Source: Ophiura sarsii (taxonomy: Eukaryota; Echinodermata; Ophiuroidea; Amphilepidida; Ophiuridae). From it: a stretch of 64,000 nucleotides of DNA. Each line of letters opens with the position of its first letter. Positions within the stretch are counted from its first letter, which is position 1. The stretch covers positions 9,363,607 through 9,427,606 of the forward strand of contig CM069448.1 in the NCBI GenBank assembly GCA_035610835.1, read 5' to 3'. Of this stretch, positions 47,901-52,504 are shown one piece after another. Below the pieces are notes generated by a model, which saw nothing but the letters and a program-made list of their open reading frames with translations, did not search any database and was not told where the DNA came from. The position numbers were made by a program, and so were the translations under genes.

Positions 47901-49595
47901 CTTTATTAGGAATACAACTATTCTATCAGTCTCTCTGATTGGTGCAACAAATGATGTATCCTCCTATCTGACCAATCTAGTTCCCAAGGGTTAACCCTCT
48001 GAGAACTACCGGCCGATTGGTTAAAAAGATGGATAGGCCTACATCATTTATTGCACCGATGAGAGACATTGTTAGAATAATTGTATCCCTGATAAAGATG
48101 GGAGTGAAACATTTTACAAGCTGCATTTGAATTGGCTATTCATATGATTACATCTTGTAATAAACCAATCAGAACCACTGTAAGATACACAGGTAGACCC
48201 CAGGTGGTTAAGAACTTTACATATCCCAATAAATCAAGTGATTCAAGTCATTTGCCTCACTCATAATGCATATGAACATTTTAATTTGTTGGTAAACTCA
48301 TGTACCTATCTGTATCTGTATCTGTCGGATACTGCGACAAACTCCACACATGGGATATAAACGTCGCAGCTCTCTGACACCTAGAGAGATGAGATTTTGT
48401 GTACAGGTAACAGACCCGGGATGATCCCCTACTCTTTACGATGAGGCCTGCAACTATTTAATGTGTTCAGGGTGAGCGTCTGAATACACGGAACCAACGG
48501 CTTAACGTGACTACTTTGAACTGCACGTTATACACAGCGAATGGGGTAGAGGAGAAATTCTACAATTAAATAGATCATCAGCTAACCACAGAAAGAAGAT
48601 CCGATAAACTAACCTAACTGAATTAAGACTTGATTGTAGAATTTACGACCTAGATAGGAACTTTTTGGGATGAACAAAGAATCCTGGTTTCAAGGCGACT
48701 TGAACCCACGATCCTGTGATTGAAAGAATATTCCCGACCAACGATCAGCGCGCTAGACCGCTCGGCCACCTCTACTCACTTGCTAAATACAAAAGTATTT
48801 TTAACAAAATAAAATACATTTTTGCAATTTAATTTAGGTTTTCTCATGACTAATTGAAAATGGGCATTTGGAGCATATTAATGAGATTATATGAAACCAT
48901 TTAATTTCATGACAACTTTATTTAGCGAAGTAGCAAATTATTTTTGTGGTAATTTAATATAGAAAATTTGTATCATCTTCTTATATATATATAACCATTT
49001 TTAAATAATATACTTGGCGGCAATTCACTTTGGTCACGAAACCTACTCACGAAATTAAAGTGCTAGTGAAATTAAGTTGTGTGATACAGTATAGCACTTT
49101 ACAAACAAAACAAACTTATTCACAAGCGAAATTAAAGTACTATAGTCGGATTTATAATAGAATGAACACATTGAAGCAGCGTATTGCGTGAAGCATATAC
49201 AACCATAAGCGTGATAATTTCGAGGGCGATCATCTTTGTGCTGCGTGCGTGTTGTTCGTTCAATTATTAATTAGACTATAGTACCGTATATCACTTTGCA
49301 AACAAACTTGTCATATTTTTTTTTATGCCTAAAGAATGATATTGTGCATGGTATGATTCCTTAACTCTATTTATCATAGCGTATGTCTGTAATCAACCTG
49401 TTTGACATCAGGCATAATTTTGAGGAAGCAATGGGACTTACCTCCAAGAGTGATCCTGGCAGAGACCAATGGGATTCCAGATCAAACACTCCATCTCAAT
49501 TCTACTCACAACCAGCCACACCACAGACTCCACATATACCAGCAAATTTAGATCAGGGTCTGGAGCCAATTAGTGAATCACATTCAGTGTCGTGA
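11914..49595 (+). CDS. Large 20-exon gene, acidic helical/coiled-coil protein of unknown family
   Basis: Twenty exons with GT-AG borders join in a fully consistent phase chain to one frame of 873 codons from ATG 11928 (exons: 11914-11972, 13312-13425, 16089-16244, 17666-17796, 20021-20147, 26027-26167, 29157-29451, 31257-31380, 32469-32614, 33066-33223, 35758-35938, 38832-38977, 41069-41148, 42008-42090, 42550-42646, 44004-44070, 44276-44435, 45275-45358, 46956-47026, 49380-49595). The start is chosen because this ATG has A at -3 and an acceptor lies just upstream, but earlier coding exons are not excluded. Layout: acidic N-terminus; basic helical block (residues 54-150); very acidic linker (192-238); large exon with a YDYYLNVNICRPVG segment; low-complexity middle; possible beta-rich segment with GYVKLAFYYTRVNVPY (480-540); helical block (589-642); basic linker and long charged helix (676-750); Pro-rich C-terminus. 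No signal peptide or membrane segment is seen. I do not recognise the family, and a cytoplasmic scaffold is only a guess. Confidence 0.85.
12008..12713. mobile_element. piggyBac-like hairpin MITE, interrupted copy
   Basis: Ends AGGCATATTATGTGATC and its complement, with TTAA at 12004-12007 and 12714-12717. Both arms match the family consensus, but ~330 bases (about 12171-12497) of unrelated sequence ending in a GGCAAGTTGTTCCAGGCATA region interrupt the centre. The element begins 36 bases after an exon donor. Confidence 0.85.
12171..12497. mobile_element. Insertion within the hairpin MITE
   Basis: Starts with an ATT-rich stretch and TTTCTTTATTGAGGGTAAAC, and is absent from the other copies of the host MITE. 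Possibly an antisense retroelement 3' end; not confirmed. Confidence 0.45.
13312..13425 (+). CDS. Unknown large gene, exon 2
   Basis: Residues 16-53, starting SEEEDIVQSKLQKD, between TGTTATTACAG and GTAAGA. Phase 0 at both ends. Helical and leucine-containing. Confidence 0.85.
13620..14010. repeat. T-rich low-complexity with CGCG words
   Basis: Poly-T blocks separated by ATGATT, flanked by repeated GATCGCGCA motifs. The minus-strand Lys-rich frame here is compositional. Confidence 0.8.
14290..16088. other. Intron 2-3 of the large gene
   Basis: No exon recognised apart from the MITE remnant at its right part. A short run of LOW-GC direct words (TTTGCATTAAACTTTAATTT) occurs near 14430. Confidence 0.5.
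15578..15837. mobile_element. AGGTAGATG family MITE, degenerate copy
   Basis: The right end (complement of AGGTAGATGATG) is followed by TTAA at 15838-15841. Internal words ATGACCTTTCATGTAAAAT and TTGAAAATCGG are shared with the complete copy at 61.6-61.9 kb. The left end is decayed. Confidence 0.65.
16089..16244 (+). CDS. Unknown large gene, exon 3
   Basis: Residues 54-105 (HTPVTELVRLVRVY to RRLQLADAT). The acceptor CTGACCAG at 16088 is chosen over the TTTTACAG 15 bases upstream, because only it keeps phase 0 with exon 2. Amphipathic charged helix. Confidence 0.82.
17215..17412. repeat. Dispersed repeat, copy 1
   Basis: Near-identical to 62207-62423 (GTTATTTTTAGCAAATTTGC, CATGCACGCACTCAACGCTG, TTGATCTGCGCAAGTTGT). 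Ends not defined. The short frame through it is not a gene. Confidence 0.8.
17666..17796 (+). CDS. Unknown large gene, exon 4
   Basis: Residues 106-148 plus two bases, strongly basic (QKRIAREKRIMNWEKLFAK, then WKFLIDSFKQKAKL). Acceptor CCTACAG, donor GTGAGT. Confidence 0.87.
18169..18353. mobile_element. Short TIR MITE (185 bp)
   Basis: ~54-bp imperfect inverted ends (GGTCAATAAATGCGTATGTG; GGTCAATACATGTGTATG) flanked by TA on both sides, consistent with a Tc1/mariner-type target. Confidence 0.75.
19107..19353. repeat. 60-bp minisatellite, ~4 copies
   Basis: Exactly 60-base period (CCTCATACCCCATCCAAACA then CAATGCAAGTACCCATCACC), copies over 95 percent alike by eye. The period is a multiple of three, so several frames stay open on both strands; these are not genes. 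Confidence 0.93.
20021..20147 (+). CDS. Unknown large gene, exon 5
   Basis: Residues 149-191, ADHLQHYIDSLDRQMD followed by an acidic stretch and FKTISS. Acceptor CTCTCACCAG, donor GTAAGT. It joins directly in phase 0 to the exon at 26027. Confidence 0.87.
20714..20793 (+). CDS. Possible optional exon (low confidence)
   Basis: Open in the phase left by exon 5 (LSFGKKKRLTENRFTRVTF) with acceptor TTTTCAG and donor GTAAGA. It exits in phase 2, which does not fit the next exon at 26027 (phase 0). Either a further small exon is missing, or this is a decoy or alternative exon. It lies 108 bases past the 3' end of the antisense GPCR frame. Confidence 0.3.
20901..22496 (-). CDS. Intronless rhodopsin-type G protein-coupled receptor
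   Basis: 531-residue seven-helix receptor. TM1 lies at residues 5-28 with the conserved N23; TM2 at 42-63 with D50; TM3 at about 78-100 ending N-Q-H-R in place of D/E-R-Y; TM4 about 119-141; TM5 about 154-178; a very long third intracellular loop, about 183-445, rich in Ser/Thr; TM6 about 446-473; TM7 about 487-509 with NPFVY (the NPxxY motif). Cysteines at 76 and 149 could form the TM3-ECL2 disulphide. The N-terminus before TM1 is only four residues, so either translation starts in an unseen upstream exon or the receptor has almost no ectodomain. The CWxP toggle motif is not obvious in TM6. The gene lies antisense inside the intron between exons 5 and 6 of the large gene. Ligand and subfamily are not identifiable from sequence alone; it looks like an orphan rhodopsin-class receptor. 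Confidence 0.9.
   Translation of the reverse strand: MESEAIVLVVWYAAICLVGIPSNILIFVVNFRKHRINHIQRLRLALATTDLLGCGTLLMSIGSTFSDGRLYSRAHCYSDVIITDAANLYSLLITVWLAVNQHRAVLRFTAINLMTVRKDLAIFMLLGIIAVLCCLPVLFLTYDPGSSGCFYTSSLYTLVVIARGSVIILAVLVIIMFNIKTFHLVKNRQQRIHPNQCENIPQFHSDSSDGIKDKIECRKPLGLKSEVRPYASSLTFSTMYSSLDSEKVNELPVRSVSSACNHFLDPDRNDDSTPLKNDNDLHLSSMSSTPPPSNGKEHQENCQPLNCRNELSFSSHLTLQKAPLFLEVPEEQSLGHNLQMTRILATPCPSWSTETTEDWKSIGIPETQVPEVSSADDMTKPSTFNIPVEVYVTEASDGGVADSTSSKLNDIKTHEAILPAESCSRNGLFADFSFLDRAIIPATQTHMYKMLLLATVFNIITRVLPLLVALIWSLRIEPLHDTHMTRYLFFVIIRAGYFLNYAFNPFVYSVINPSFRQECIALWNQIFKVSV
23298..23622. mobile_element. Harbinger-like MITE with TTA TSD
   Basis: ~33-bp TIRs (GGCCAAATTAAATTAATTGT then TTGTCTCAAAGCTCC) flanked by TTA at 23295-23297 and 23623-23625. 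A 3-bp TWA target and GGCC start fit PIF/Harbinger (Tourist-type) elements. The interior is T/A-rich with no coding. Confidence 0.85.
23735..23935. repeat. Dispersed repeat, copy related to 30.5 and 35.6 kb
   Basis: Shares TAGACCTATGCGCAAA and GCGGTAGCTGGTTTGA with 30480-30640, and a looser TTTTCGCG theme with 35540-35720. Boundaries unknown. Confidence 0.55.
24340..24775. repeat. Array of short palindromes (CCAGTATCG..CGATACTGG)
   Basis: About a dozen hairpins, each with arms 7-13 bases long around a 2-6 base loop, spaced ~20-50 bases apart. Example: TGTTCCAGTATC, four-base loop, GATACTGGAACA at about 24384-24411. Loop and outer-arm bases vary while pairing is kept. Confidence 0.9.
25053..25385. 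repeat. ~29-bp minisatellite, ~12 copies
   Basis: Unit GGGTGAGGTTAGAGTTCCTA then AGACCAGG, with 28-30 base length variation and few substitutions, in the intron before exon 6. Confidence 0.92.
26027..26167 (+). CDS. Unknown large gene, exon 6 (acidic linker)
   Basis: Residues 192-238. VDDELDFDSD is followed by a run of Asp/Glu and a Ser/Thr/Gly-rich tail. Acceptor ATAACACAG, donor GTAACA, phase 0 both ends. Confidence 0.85.
26433..26665 (-). repeat. tRNA-derived SINE-like unit, copy 1
   Basis: The minus strand over about 26505-26577 reads as a tRNA-like head with A box TGGCGCACTGGTAGAGCG and B box GGTTCGAGCCC; the acceptor arms pair with one mismatch. The anticodon stem does not fold, so it is not a working tRNA. 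The unit continues to an AACCCTAACCTCCTAAG end. Confidence 0.7.
26792..26998 (-). repeat. tRNA-derived SINE-like unit, copy 2
   Basis: Direct duplicate of the preceding unit, with the B box damaged (CTTAAACTTAC where copy 1 has CTCGAACCCAC) and one GCCCGGGCCAGTGTATTG segment deleted. The short frames in the pair are artefacts. Confidence 0.7.
27167..28269 (-). mobile_element. Tc1/mariner-superfamily element with transposase remnant
   Basis: 26-bp perfect TIRs beginning CAGGGTGTCCCAAAAGTC, flanked by TA at 27165-27166 and 28270-28271. The minus strand carries a short frame (27461-27799) with the transposase N-terminal helix-turn-helix region. The DDE catalytic part is missing and the element is only ~1.1 kb, so it is a deleted, non-autonomous derivative. 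Confidence 0.85.
27461..27799 (-). pseudogene. Transposase N-terminal fragment
   Basis: 112 codons. Contains RRLSAENKIKRSIVHRILRK and YKIQ, the second DNA-binding helix-turn-helix pattern of Tc1/mariner-type transposases. It stops before any catalytic Asp, so it is a remnant. Confidence 0.75.
28274..29156. other. Intron stretch, CpG-bearing
   Basis: No exon is recognised. 28390-28870 has several TCGCGAGAT-type CpG words and could be an old repeat or a regulatory area; nothing decisive. Confidence 0.3.
29157..29451 (+). CDS. Unknown large gene, exon 7 (largest internal exon)
   Basis: Residues 239-336 plus one base. Contains a Pro-rich stretch (VYIEVPAPKPPTTDKAAW) and then YDYYLNVNICRPVGVDRKD, which may be a folded segment. 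Acceptor TTCTTAACAG, donor GTAATT. Confidence 0.88.
30480..30640. repeat. Dispersed repeat, related to 23.7 kb
   Basis: ACATAGACCTATACGCAAAT and GCGGTAGCTGGTTTGACATG match 23800-23880. Confidence 0.55.
30711..31020. repeat. ~115-bp tandem repeat, about 2.5 copies
   Basis: Repeated CCTTGTGTGGTATGG, AATTGAAGTTCACTTCC and TCGAAAGCATACTTATGC, each ending in a poly-G run of different length. Confidence 0.85.
31257..31380 (+). CDS. Unknown large gene, exon 8
   Basis: Residues 337-377, basic, Gly/Pro-rich (KTPPHRGGLKGKTLMGSRG). Acceptor GCACCTGTAG, donor GTAAGT. Confidence 0.86.
31393..31573. repeat. ~100-bp tandem duplication
   Basis: ACGTATTATGGAAATGTAGG and AATCCAGATATGTAATT occur twice in the same order, directly after exon 8. 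Confidence 0.88.
31704..32065. mobile_element. piggyBac-like hairpin MITE, best complete copy
   Basis: 362 bp, almost wholly self-complementary. Ends AGGTATATTATGCGATC and complement, TTAA target copies at 31700-31703 and 32066-32069. Centre around CTGTCGGGATTCCGACAG. Confidence 0.92.
32148..32445. mobile_element. Harbinger-like MITE, degenerate copy
   Basis: Contains TTTGTCTCAAAGCTCCCGCG on the left and GAGCTTTGAGACAAA on the right, the same family as 23298-23622 but in inverted orientation inside. The outer ends are eroded (right side GCCTTAA). Confidence 0.65.
32469..32614 (+). CDS. Unknown large gene, exon 9
   Basis: Residues 378-426 (FKSLVLPIGDQPLFELPG, then a Thr/Ser/Asp-rich low-complexity tail). 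Acceptor TTTCCTCAG, donor GTATAG. Confidence 0.85.
33066..33223 (+). CDS. Unknown large gene, exon 10
   Basis: Residues 427-479. Polar linker with a basic RRAS motif that resembles a PKA-type site (inference), then a more ordered GQYDEMVAWASIGLADIESL. Acceptor CTTATCAG, donor GTAAGT. Confidence 0.86.
33224..35757. other. Intron 10-11 of the large gene
   Basis: Mostly AT-rich. Contains a 60-bp perfect duplication (listed separately), and 34677-35110 begins with CAGGGGTGTACATTC and ends near GGCCCCTG, a weak inverted pair that may be another eroded hAT-like element. No exon seen. Confidence 0.4.
34501..34620. repeat. 60-bp duplication
   Basis: Two adjacent 60-base units differing at one base near the start (CTCTGAAATG vs CTGTGAAATG). 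Recent duplication. Confidence 0.95.
35758..35938 (+). CDS. Unknown large gene, exon 11 (possible beta-rich segment)
   Basis: Residues 480-539. DILVRETEEEMEGLVPTMFP leads into CGYVKLAFYYTRVNVPYTKD, whose alternating hydrophobics suggest beta strands, possibly part of a C2-like fold. Acceptor TTTTTTCAG, donor GTAATA. Confidence 0.88.
36556..36618 (+). repeat. tRNA-like SINE head
   Basis: CGCTCATGGTCTGGTGGTTG resembles an A box and CCGGATTTAATCCCGGG a B-box region. It is followed by a poly-G tract. Confidence 0.45.
37188..37399. repeat. ~118-bp tandem duplication
   Basis: TAATGTATTTATT and ATAATGGAAACGCCCAAGTT are repeated with few differences. A mariner-like TIR end (GGGACACCCTGTATA) lies just upstream at about 37031. 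Confidence 0.85.
37707..38117. mobile_element. TIR MITE with CTATAGGTAAAGGTCACGAA ends
   Basis: Left CTATAGGTAAAGGTCACG and right complement CTATAGTTAAGGTCACG, with a shared inner CGCGGAAAACG word. TA flanks on both sides. No coding. Confidence 0.7.
38832..38977 (+). CDS. Unknown large gene, exon 12
   Basis: Residues 540-588 (SGTLNDIVLDLTGVDLTKVR to SVESESSDKP). Acceptor TCTCTTTCAG, donor GTAAGT. Confidence 0.87.
39072..39697. mobile_element. Foldback element with ~125-bp inverted repeats
   Basis: Ends CAGGGTGAGTCAAAAAGACT, TA duplications at 39070-39071 and 39698-39699. The two ~125-bp arms are almost identical. Mariner-like end sequence but no transposase. Confidence 0.85.
41069..41148 (+). 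CDS. Unknown large gene, exon 13 (helical)
   Basis: Residues 589-614 (ETMSKAEVDLLVEQHENDML plus ALQQEY). Heptad-like leucines. Acceptor TTTTGTAG, donor GTAAGT. A MITE begins about ten bases after the exon. Confidence 0.86.
41159..41378. mobile_element. TIR MITE, TTCCAAATTGGCGA family, copy 1
   Basis: The right end complement is CTATAGTTTGATCAGTTCCA; the left end is TATAGTTTCATCAG. The interior is rich in GCGC/CGCG words and is inverted relative to copy 2. Confidence 0.7.
42008..42090 (+). CDS. Unknown large gene, exon 14 (coiled coil continues)
   Basis: Residues 615-642 (DRLTQLAQSLEALQNEQLEN). Continues the heptad pattern of exon 13. Acceptor TTTTTCAG, donor GTAAGA. A copy of the same MITE family starts 16 bases downstream. 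Confidence 0.87.
42106..42308. mobile_element. TIR MITE, TTCCAAATTGGCGA family, copy 2
   Basis: Left CTAGAGTTTGATTAGTTCCA and right complement CTATAGTTTTATCAGTTCCA. Starts 16 bases after exon 14. Solo ends of the family also lie at 44601-44629 and 55936-56010. Confidence 0.78.
42550..42646 (+). CDS. Unknown large gene, exon 15
   Basis: Residues 643-674, Ser/Thr/Lys-rich linker (GGKRSSSTLQGWTSTEGMKN). Acceptor CACATTTTAG, non-optimal donor GTTAGT chosen because it gives phase 2 for the next exon. Confidence 0.82.
43129..43155 (-). repeat. Solo TIR of the 39-kb foldback family
   Basis: TTTCTGACTCACCCTGTA at the end of an otherwise unrecognised stretch. Confidence 0.5.
43358..43580. mobile_element. 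Short TIR MITE
   Basis: TIRs: left CCTTTTACAGATAGAGGAAA then GCTCGAGGAAAGAGC; right complement nearly the same, with matching GGGCTCTTGTCC/GGGCCTTGCCC outer ends. The overlapping open frames on both strands are artefacts of this symmetry. Confidence 0.75.
44004..44070 (+). CDS. Unknown large gene, exon 16
   Basis: Residues 675-697, basic then PDWGANMPKD. Short exon of 67 bases, acceptor CTTTTTCAG, donor GTAAGT. Confidence 0.86.
44276..44435 (+). CDS. Unknown large gene, exon 17 (charged helix)
   Basis: Residues 698-750 (FLDRVRHFEEDKATNREELF to YQLKLDVGDDVALEK). Dense alternating Lys/Glu, predicted helix. Acceptor TTCTTGCAG, donor GTAACA. Confidence 0.89.
45275..45358 (+). CDS. Unknown large gene, exon 18
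   Basis: Residues 751-778 (LPAVFMPSRAGALYNPRAHH). Aromatic and Pro-rich. Acceptor CATATTGCAG, donor GTAACT. Confidence 0.86.
45434..45650. mobile_element. Long-TIR hairpin MITE
   Basis: ~75-bp arms beginning GGAGCCTGTCACACATGATT and including CCCATAAAGTACAGAAGG, inverted at the right. TA lies on both flanks. It sits 75 bases after exon 18. Confidence 0.82.
45865..46243. mobile_element. hAT-type MITE with perfect 8-bp TSD
   Basis: Left end CAGGCCTTCACAAATAGCGG, right end complement CAGGGGTTCTAAATCA. GTCTAAAA is duplicated at 45857-45864 and 46244-46251. Confidence 0.9.
46304..46520. mobile_element. Harbinger-like MITE with TAA TSD
   Basis: Ends GGCCAAGAAGGGAAAAAAAG and complement GGCAAACAAAAGAGG. 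TAA at 46301-46303 and 46521-46523. Contains a poly-G run. Confidence 0.75.
46956..47026 (+). CDS. Unknown large gene, exon 19
   Basis: Residues 779-802 (SLGQLRLTQPPSMFQLPPLP). Proline-rich short linear segment. Acceptor GATATACAG, donor GTATCC. Confidence 0.85.
47790..47990. mobile_element. TTAA MITE family 3, diverged copy
   Basis: Same orientation as the copy at 50.9 kb (TTTCACTCC, ATGATGTATCC, GACCAATC). Abuts the next copy head-to-head at the TTAA at 47991. Confidence 0.6.
47995..48207. mobile_element. TTAA MITE family 3, complete copy
   Basis: Ends CCCTCTGAGAACTACC and complement CCACCTGGGGTCTACC (imperfect 16-bp TIR). TTAA at 47991-47994 and 48208-48211. Inverted relative to the 50.9-kb copy. 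Confidence 0.78.
48307..48778 (-). repeat. tRNA-derived SINE, apparently full length
   Basis: Minus-strand head at about 48690-48778 reads GAGGTGGCCGAGCGGTCTAG ... GTGGGTTCAAGTC, a class II (Leu/Ser-like) tRNA head with A and B boxes. The ~380-bp body ends in a GATACAGATACAGATAG simple-repeat tail. The 3' part recurs at 63.2 kb. Confidence 0.85.
48780..49379. other. Intron before the terminal exon
   Basis: AT-rich. Repeated CACGAAATTAAAGT / GCGAAATTAAAGTAC words near 49050-49140 look like an old repeat. No other exon. Confidence 0.4.
49380..49595 (+). CDS. Unknown large gene, terminal exon
   Basis: Residues 803-873 (RMSVINLFDIRHNFEEAMGL to ISESHSVS), stop TGA 49593-49595. Acceptor TTTATCATAG. 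The second half (FYSQPATPQTPHIPANL onward) and the 3' flank are reiterated downstream. Confidence 0.87.
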   Translation, partial: RMSVINLFDIRHNFEEAMGLTSKSDPGRDQWDSRSNTPSQFYSQPATPQTPHIPANLDQGLEPISESHSVS

Positions 49596-51290
49596 TAATA
49601 TGAACAGTGTATTGGTCTACATCAGTAGTTAACTGTTTCCTTATTGTTAAGTTATGACCTATTATGTCATCTGGTGTACTTATAACCAACCACACAACAC
49701 CCCTCATACACTGGCATATTTAGATCGGGTCTTGAGCCACTTAGTAAATCACATTCAGTGTCGTGATGATATGAACAGTGTATTGGTCTACATCAGTAGT
49801 AACTGTTTCATTTGTGTTTAGTTACTACCTATCATGTCATATGGTGTACTTATAACCAACCACCCTGCACAACCCTCATACACCAGCATATTTAGATCAG
49901 GGTCTAGATCCAATAAGTGAATCACATTTAGTGACGTGATATGAACAGTGTATTGGTCTGCACCAGTAAGGTTTTTCCGGATATATCCGGACATATCCTG
50001 ATATTCCGTAACAATTGACTTTACAACCGGCCATGACACTCAAATTTGGATTAAGAAATGGAGTTGAGACTATTGAATTGATGTGTGAAGAATCTATTGG
50101 TTTGTATAAGGAGGGATACTTTGTGTTGAGCTATGTCTATCCCAACATCCTGGTACAATTCACTTGCAACCAGCCACTACACAGCTATGCCACACACTGG
50201 CAATTTGGATCAGGTCTAGAGCATTCAGTCAGTGCTGTGGTAAATACAAACTATGGCTTCACACTCATAGAAATTCTTTTTTGTGCGTTAGTTTATGCCT
50301 ATTGTGTCATCTGGCTATATAATTTTTCTTGCAAGCAGCTACATCACGAATGCGTCATGCAAACAAATTTAGTTCAAGATCATGATCCCACAAGTTGACT
50401 GCATTCAGTGCCTTGATATGAACAATGTATTTGGATACACCAGTAAGATGGTTTGTGATGGGTTATGCTTATTTTGACATCCAGTTACAATCTGCTCACA
50501 ACCAGCCACCCAGGGCGTAACTAGAGGGGTCAGGGGACATCCCCACACATGCCAGATGCCCCCCCCCCCCCCTCAAATGAAATGACAAAATCTATGTATG
50601 TTAACAAAACCTTGGTTATGCCCGCCCCTGTTGATAACAGGCCTGCCCCTCCTCATTCCCCAAAATTGAAGACCCTAGTTACGCCACTGCAGCCACCCCA
50701 CAGAGGCAATATGTGAATCACAGTCGATAGTGTGACATGAAAGATCTTGTGGTCCTTATGGGTAAAGATTGTCATTTTTGTTGTGTTATGCAAATCATTC
50801 TTCTTGCAACCAACCACTCCACAGATGCCTCACTCACTGAAAATGTTGAGTAACCCCCTGGGGTCTACCTGTCTATCTTACAGTGGTTCTGATTGGTTTA
50901 TTACAAGATGTACTCATATGAAAGCCAATTCAAATGCAGCTTGTAAAATGTTTCACTCCCATCTTTATCAGGGATACAATTATTCTAACAATGTCTCTCA
51001 TTGGTGCAATAAATGATGTATCCATCTTCTTGACCAATCGGCCGGTAGTTCTCAGGAGGTTAAAATCTGAATCCCAAAGTGAAAATCTGTCTTTATCATG
51101 ATATGAGCCAATTACTTGTGTTGAGTTACGACTATGCTTACATCCCCTAACAGTACGACTCGCAACCAAACCAACCATTTCAGCCATGACCCATGCTACA
51201 ACAAATTTGGATCAAGATCATGTCTGTAGTCACTCTTCTGTCTCAATGTGCTTGATTAGGTTCTGGATCACAATTCTACCCTTAACCAAC
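49505..51290 (+). repeat. Tandem array of the terminal exon's 3' part
   Basis: A ~170-190-bp unit, from about CAACCAGCCACACCACAGAC through the stop codon to ~100 bases of 3' sequence, recurs at about 49685, 49850, 50025 and 50160, with weaker traces at 50325, 50490, 50690, 50810 and 51170. Shared words: CCAACCAC, TCATACAC, TTTAGATC, GTGAATCACATT, GAACAGTGTATTGGTCT. Divergence grows with distance. Copies after the first are not in a continuous frame. Confidence 0.85.
50854..51059. mobile_element. TTAA MITE family 3, copy inside the exon array
   Basis: Ends complementary to the 47995-48207 copy; TTAA intact on the right (51060-51063), mutated to GTAA on the left. It splits the array, so it entered after the array had formed. 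Confidence 0.75.
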
Positions 51291-52014
51291 CACCGCTAAA
51301 GCAACGAGAAAACAACCCTGTTACACACACGAACGGACCTCTCAGATAGGGTCGGTCGGCATTTGTTTTGTTTAGTTTTGTTATATATACCAGGCAATGA
51401 ATATGCTCATTATCTCCAAAACTATAGCTCCTATGTAAAGAAATTTCTTTAATTTAATTTGAGATATTACATGTGAGGATTGACTGAATATTGATAGAGC
51501 TATATGGGAAAATCAAAGTTTGTTTTCATTTTAGCTCTTGGTTCTTCTTTGCAGCCTCTCTCTGCCTAGTAGCAGTAGACAGATTATTGATTAATTGGTA
51601 GCGGCAACTCATTGGTTGATAGATAGTAAGATGAGGATTGTGGATGCTTTGTTTGATCAATGCAGCCCATACACAAACCTATCACACTATCATACTTGTT
51701 CACAATCCAAGTGCAAAATGAAAATTGTACATCTGCAGACATCTTCAAAGATGATCTTGGAACAATGAATATCTCCGATTGAAATGGAGAAATTACGATG
51801 GAACTACATGTATAATGATTAAGTTATGAGCATAATTATTTCCTGGTAAGTTACTTTTTAGGAGTGCATTTGTATTAGCCAATATCTCACATTAGGAAAA
51901 AATACTTATTTTTGAAGACAGTCTGTAAAAAAATCATGATATATTTGTATCAGAATGTTTTGTATAGTTTGTACAATATGTGAATATATACAGAAAAGTA
52001 TCTGATAGAAGCCT

Positions 52015-52020
52015 AATAAA
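52015..52020 (+). terminator. Candidate polyadenylation signal for the large gene
   Basis: AATAAA followed by GT-rich DNA. Using it would give a ~2.4-kb 3'UTR holding the exon array. Other AATAAA words occur nearby, so this is tentative. Confidence 0.25.
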
Positions 52021-52504
52021 AGTGTATTCATTATGTGGATACAATATTATATGCCTTTTACTTGTATCAAAACATTTCCCAACAGTCCTTAGTGCCACGT
52101 GATGCCATCATCAGTAAGTAGTACACAGCTGCTGTCTTTCAGTGCATATTACAAATATGAGGACGACTGTTGAATCCAACATACACTCATGGTAAAATGG
52201 AGACCAAGCGTAACAAGAATGTTTAGGCGACAAGGAACTCTTATTAGATAGCGTCAGGCGTTTTGGGGGGTGTATTTTATGTGTGTAACTTTTGGTGAAT
52301 TCTCAAAAAAAATCTTCTTTTTTTAAAAATACCAAAGTTTTGAGTTTTAAAAAAATGAACAAAACAAATCAACAATATTTGGAAATTGAAACTAATATAA
52401 TTATATATATATTCAGTCCGGACCGTAGAACAGGGTTGGTGTTTGTCTAATGCCAGATTTATAACTATGTGTGCAGCAGTTGCGGTGTTTTGATATATTT
52501 TGAA

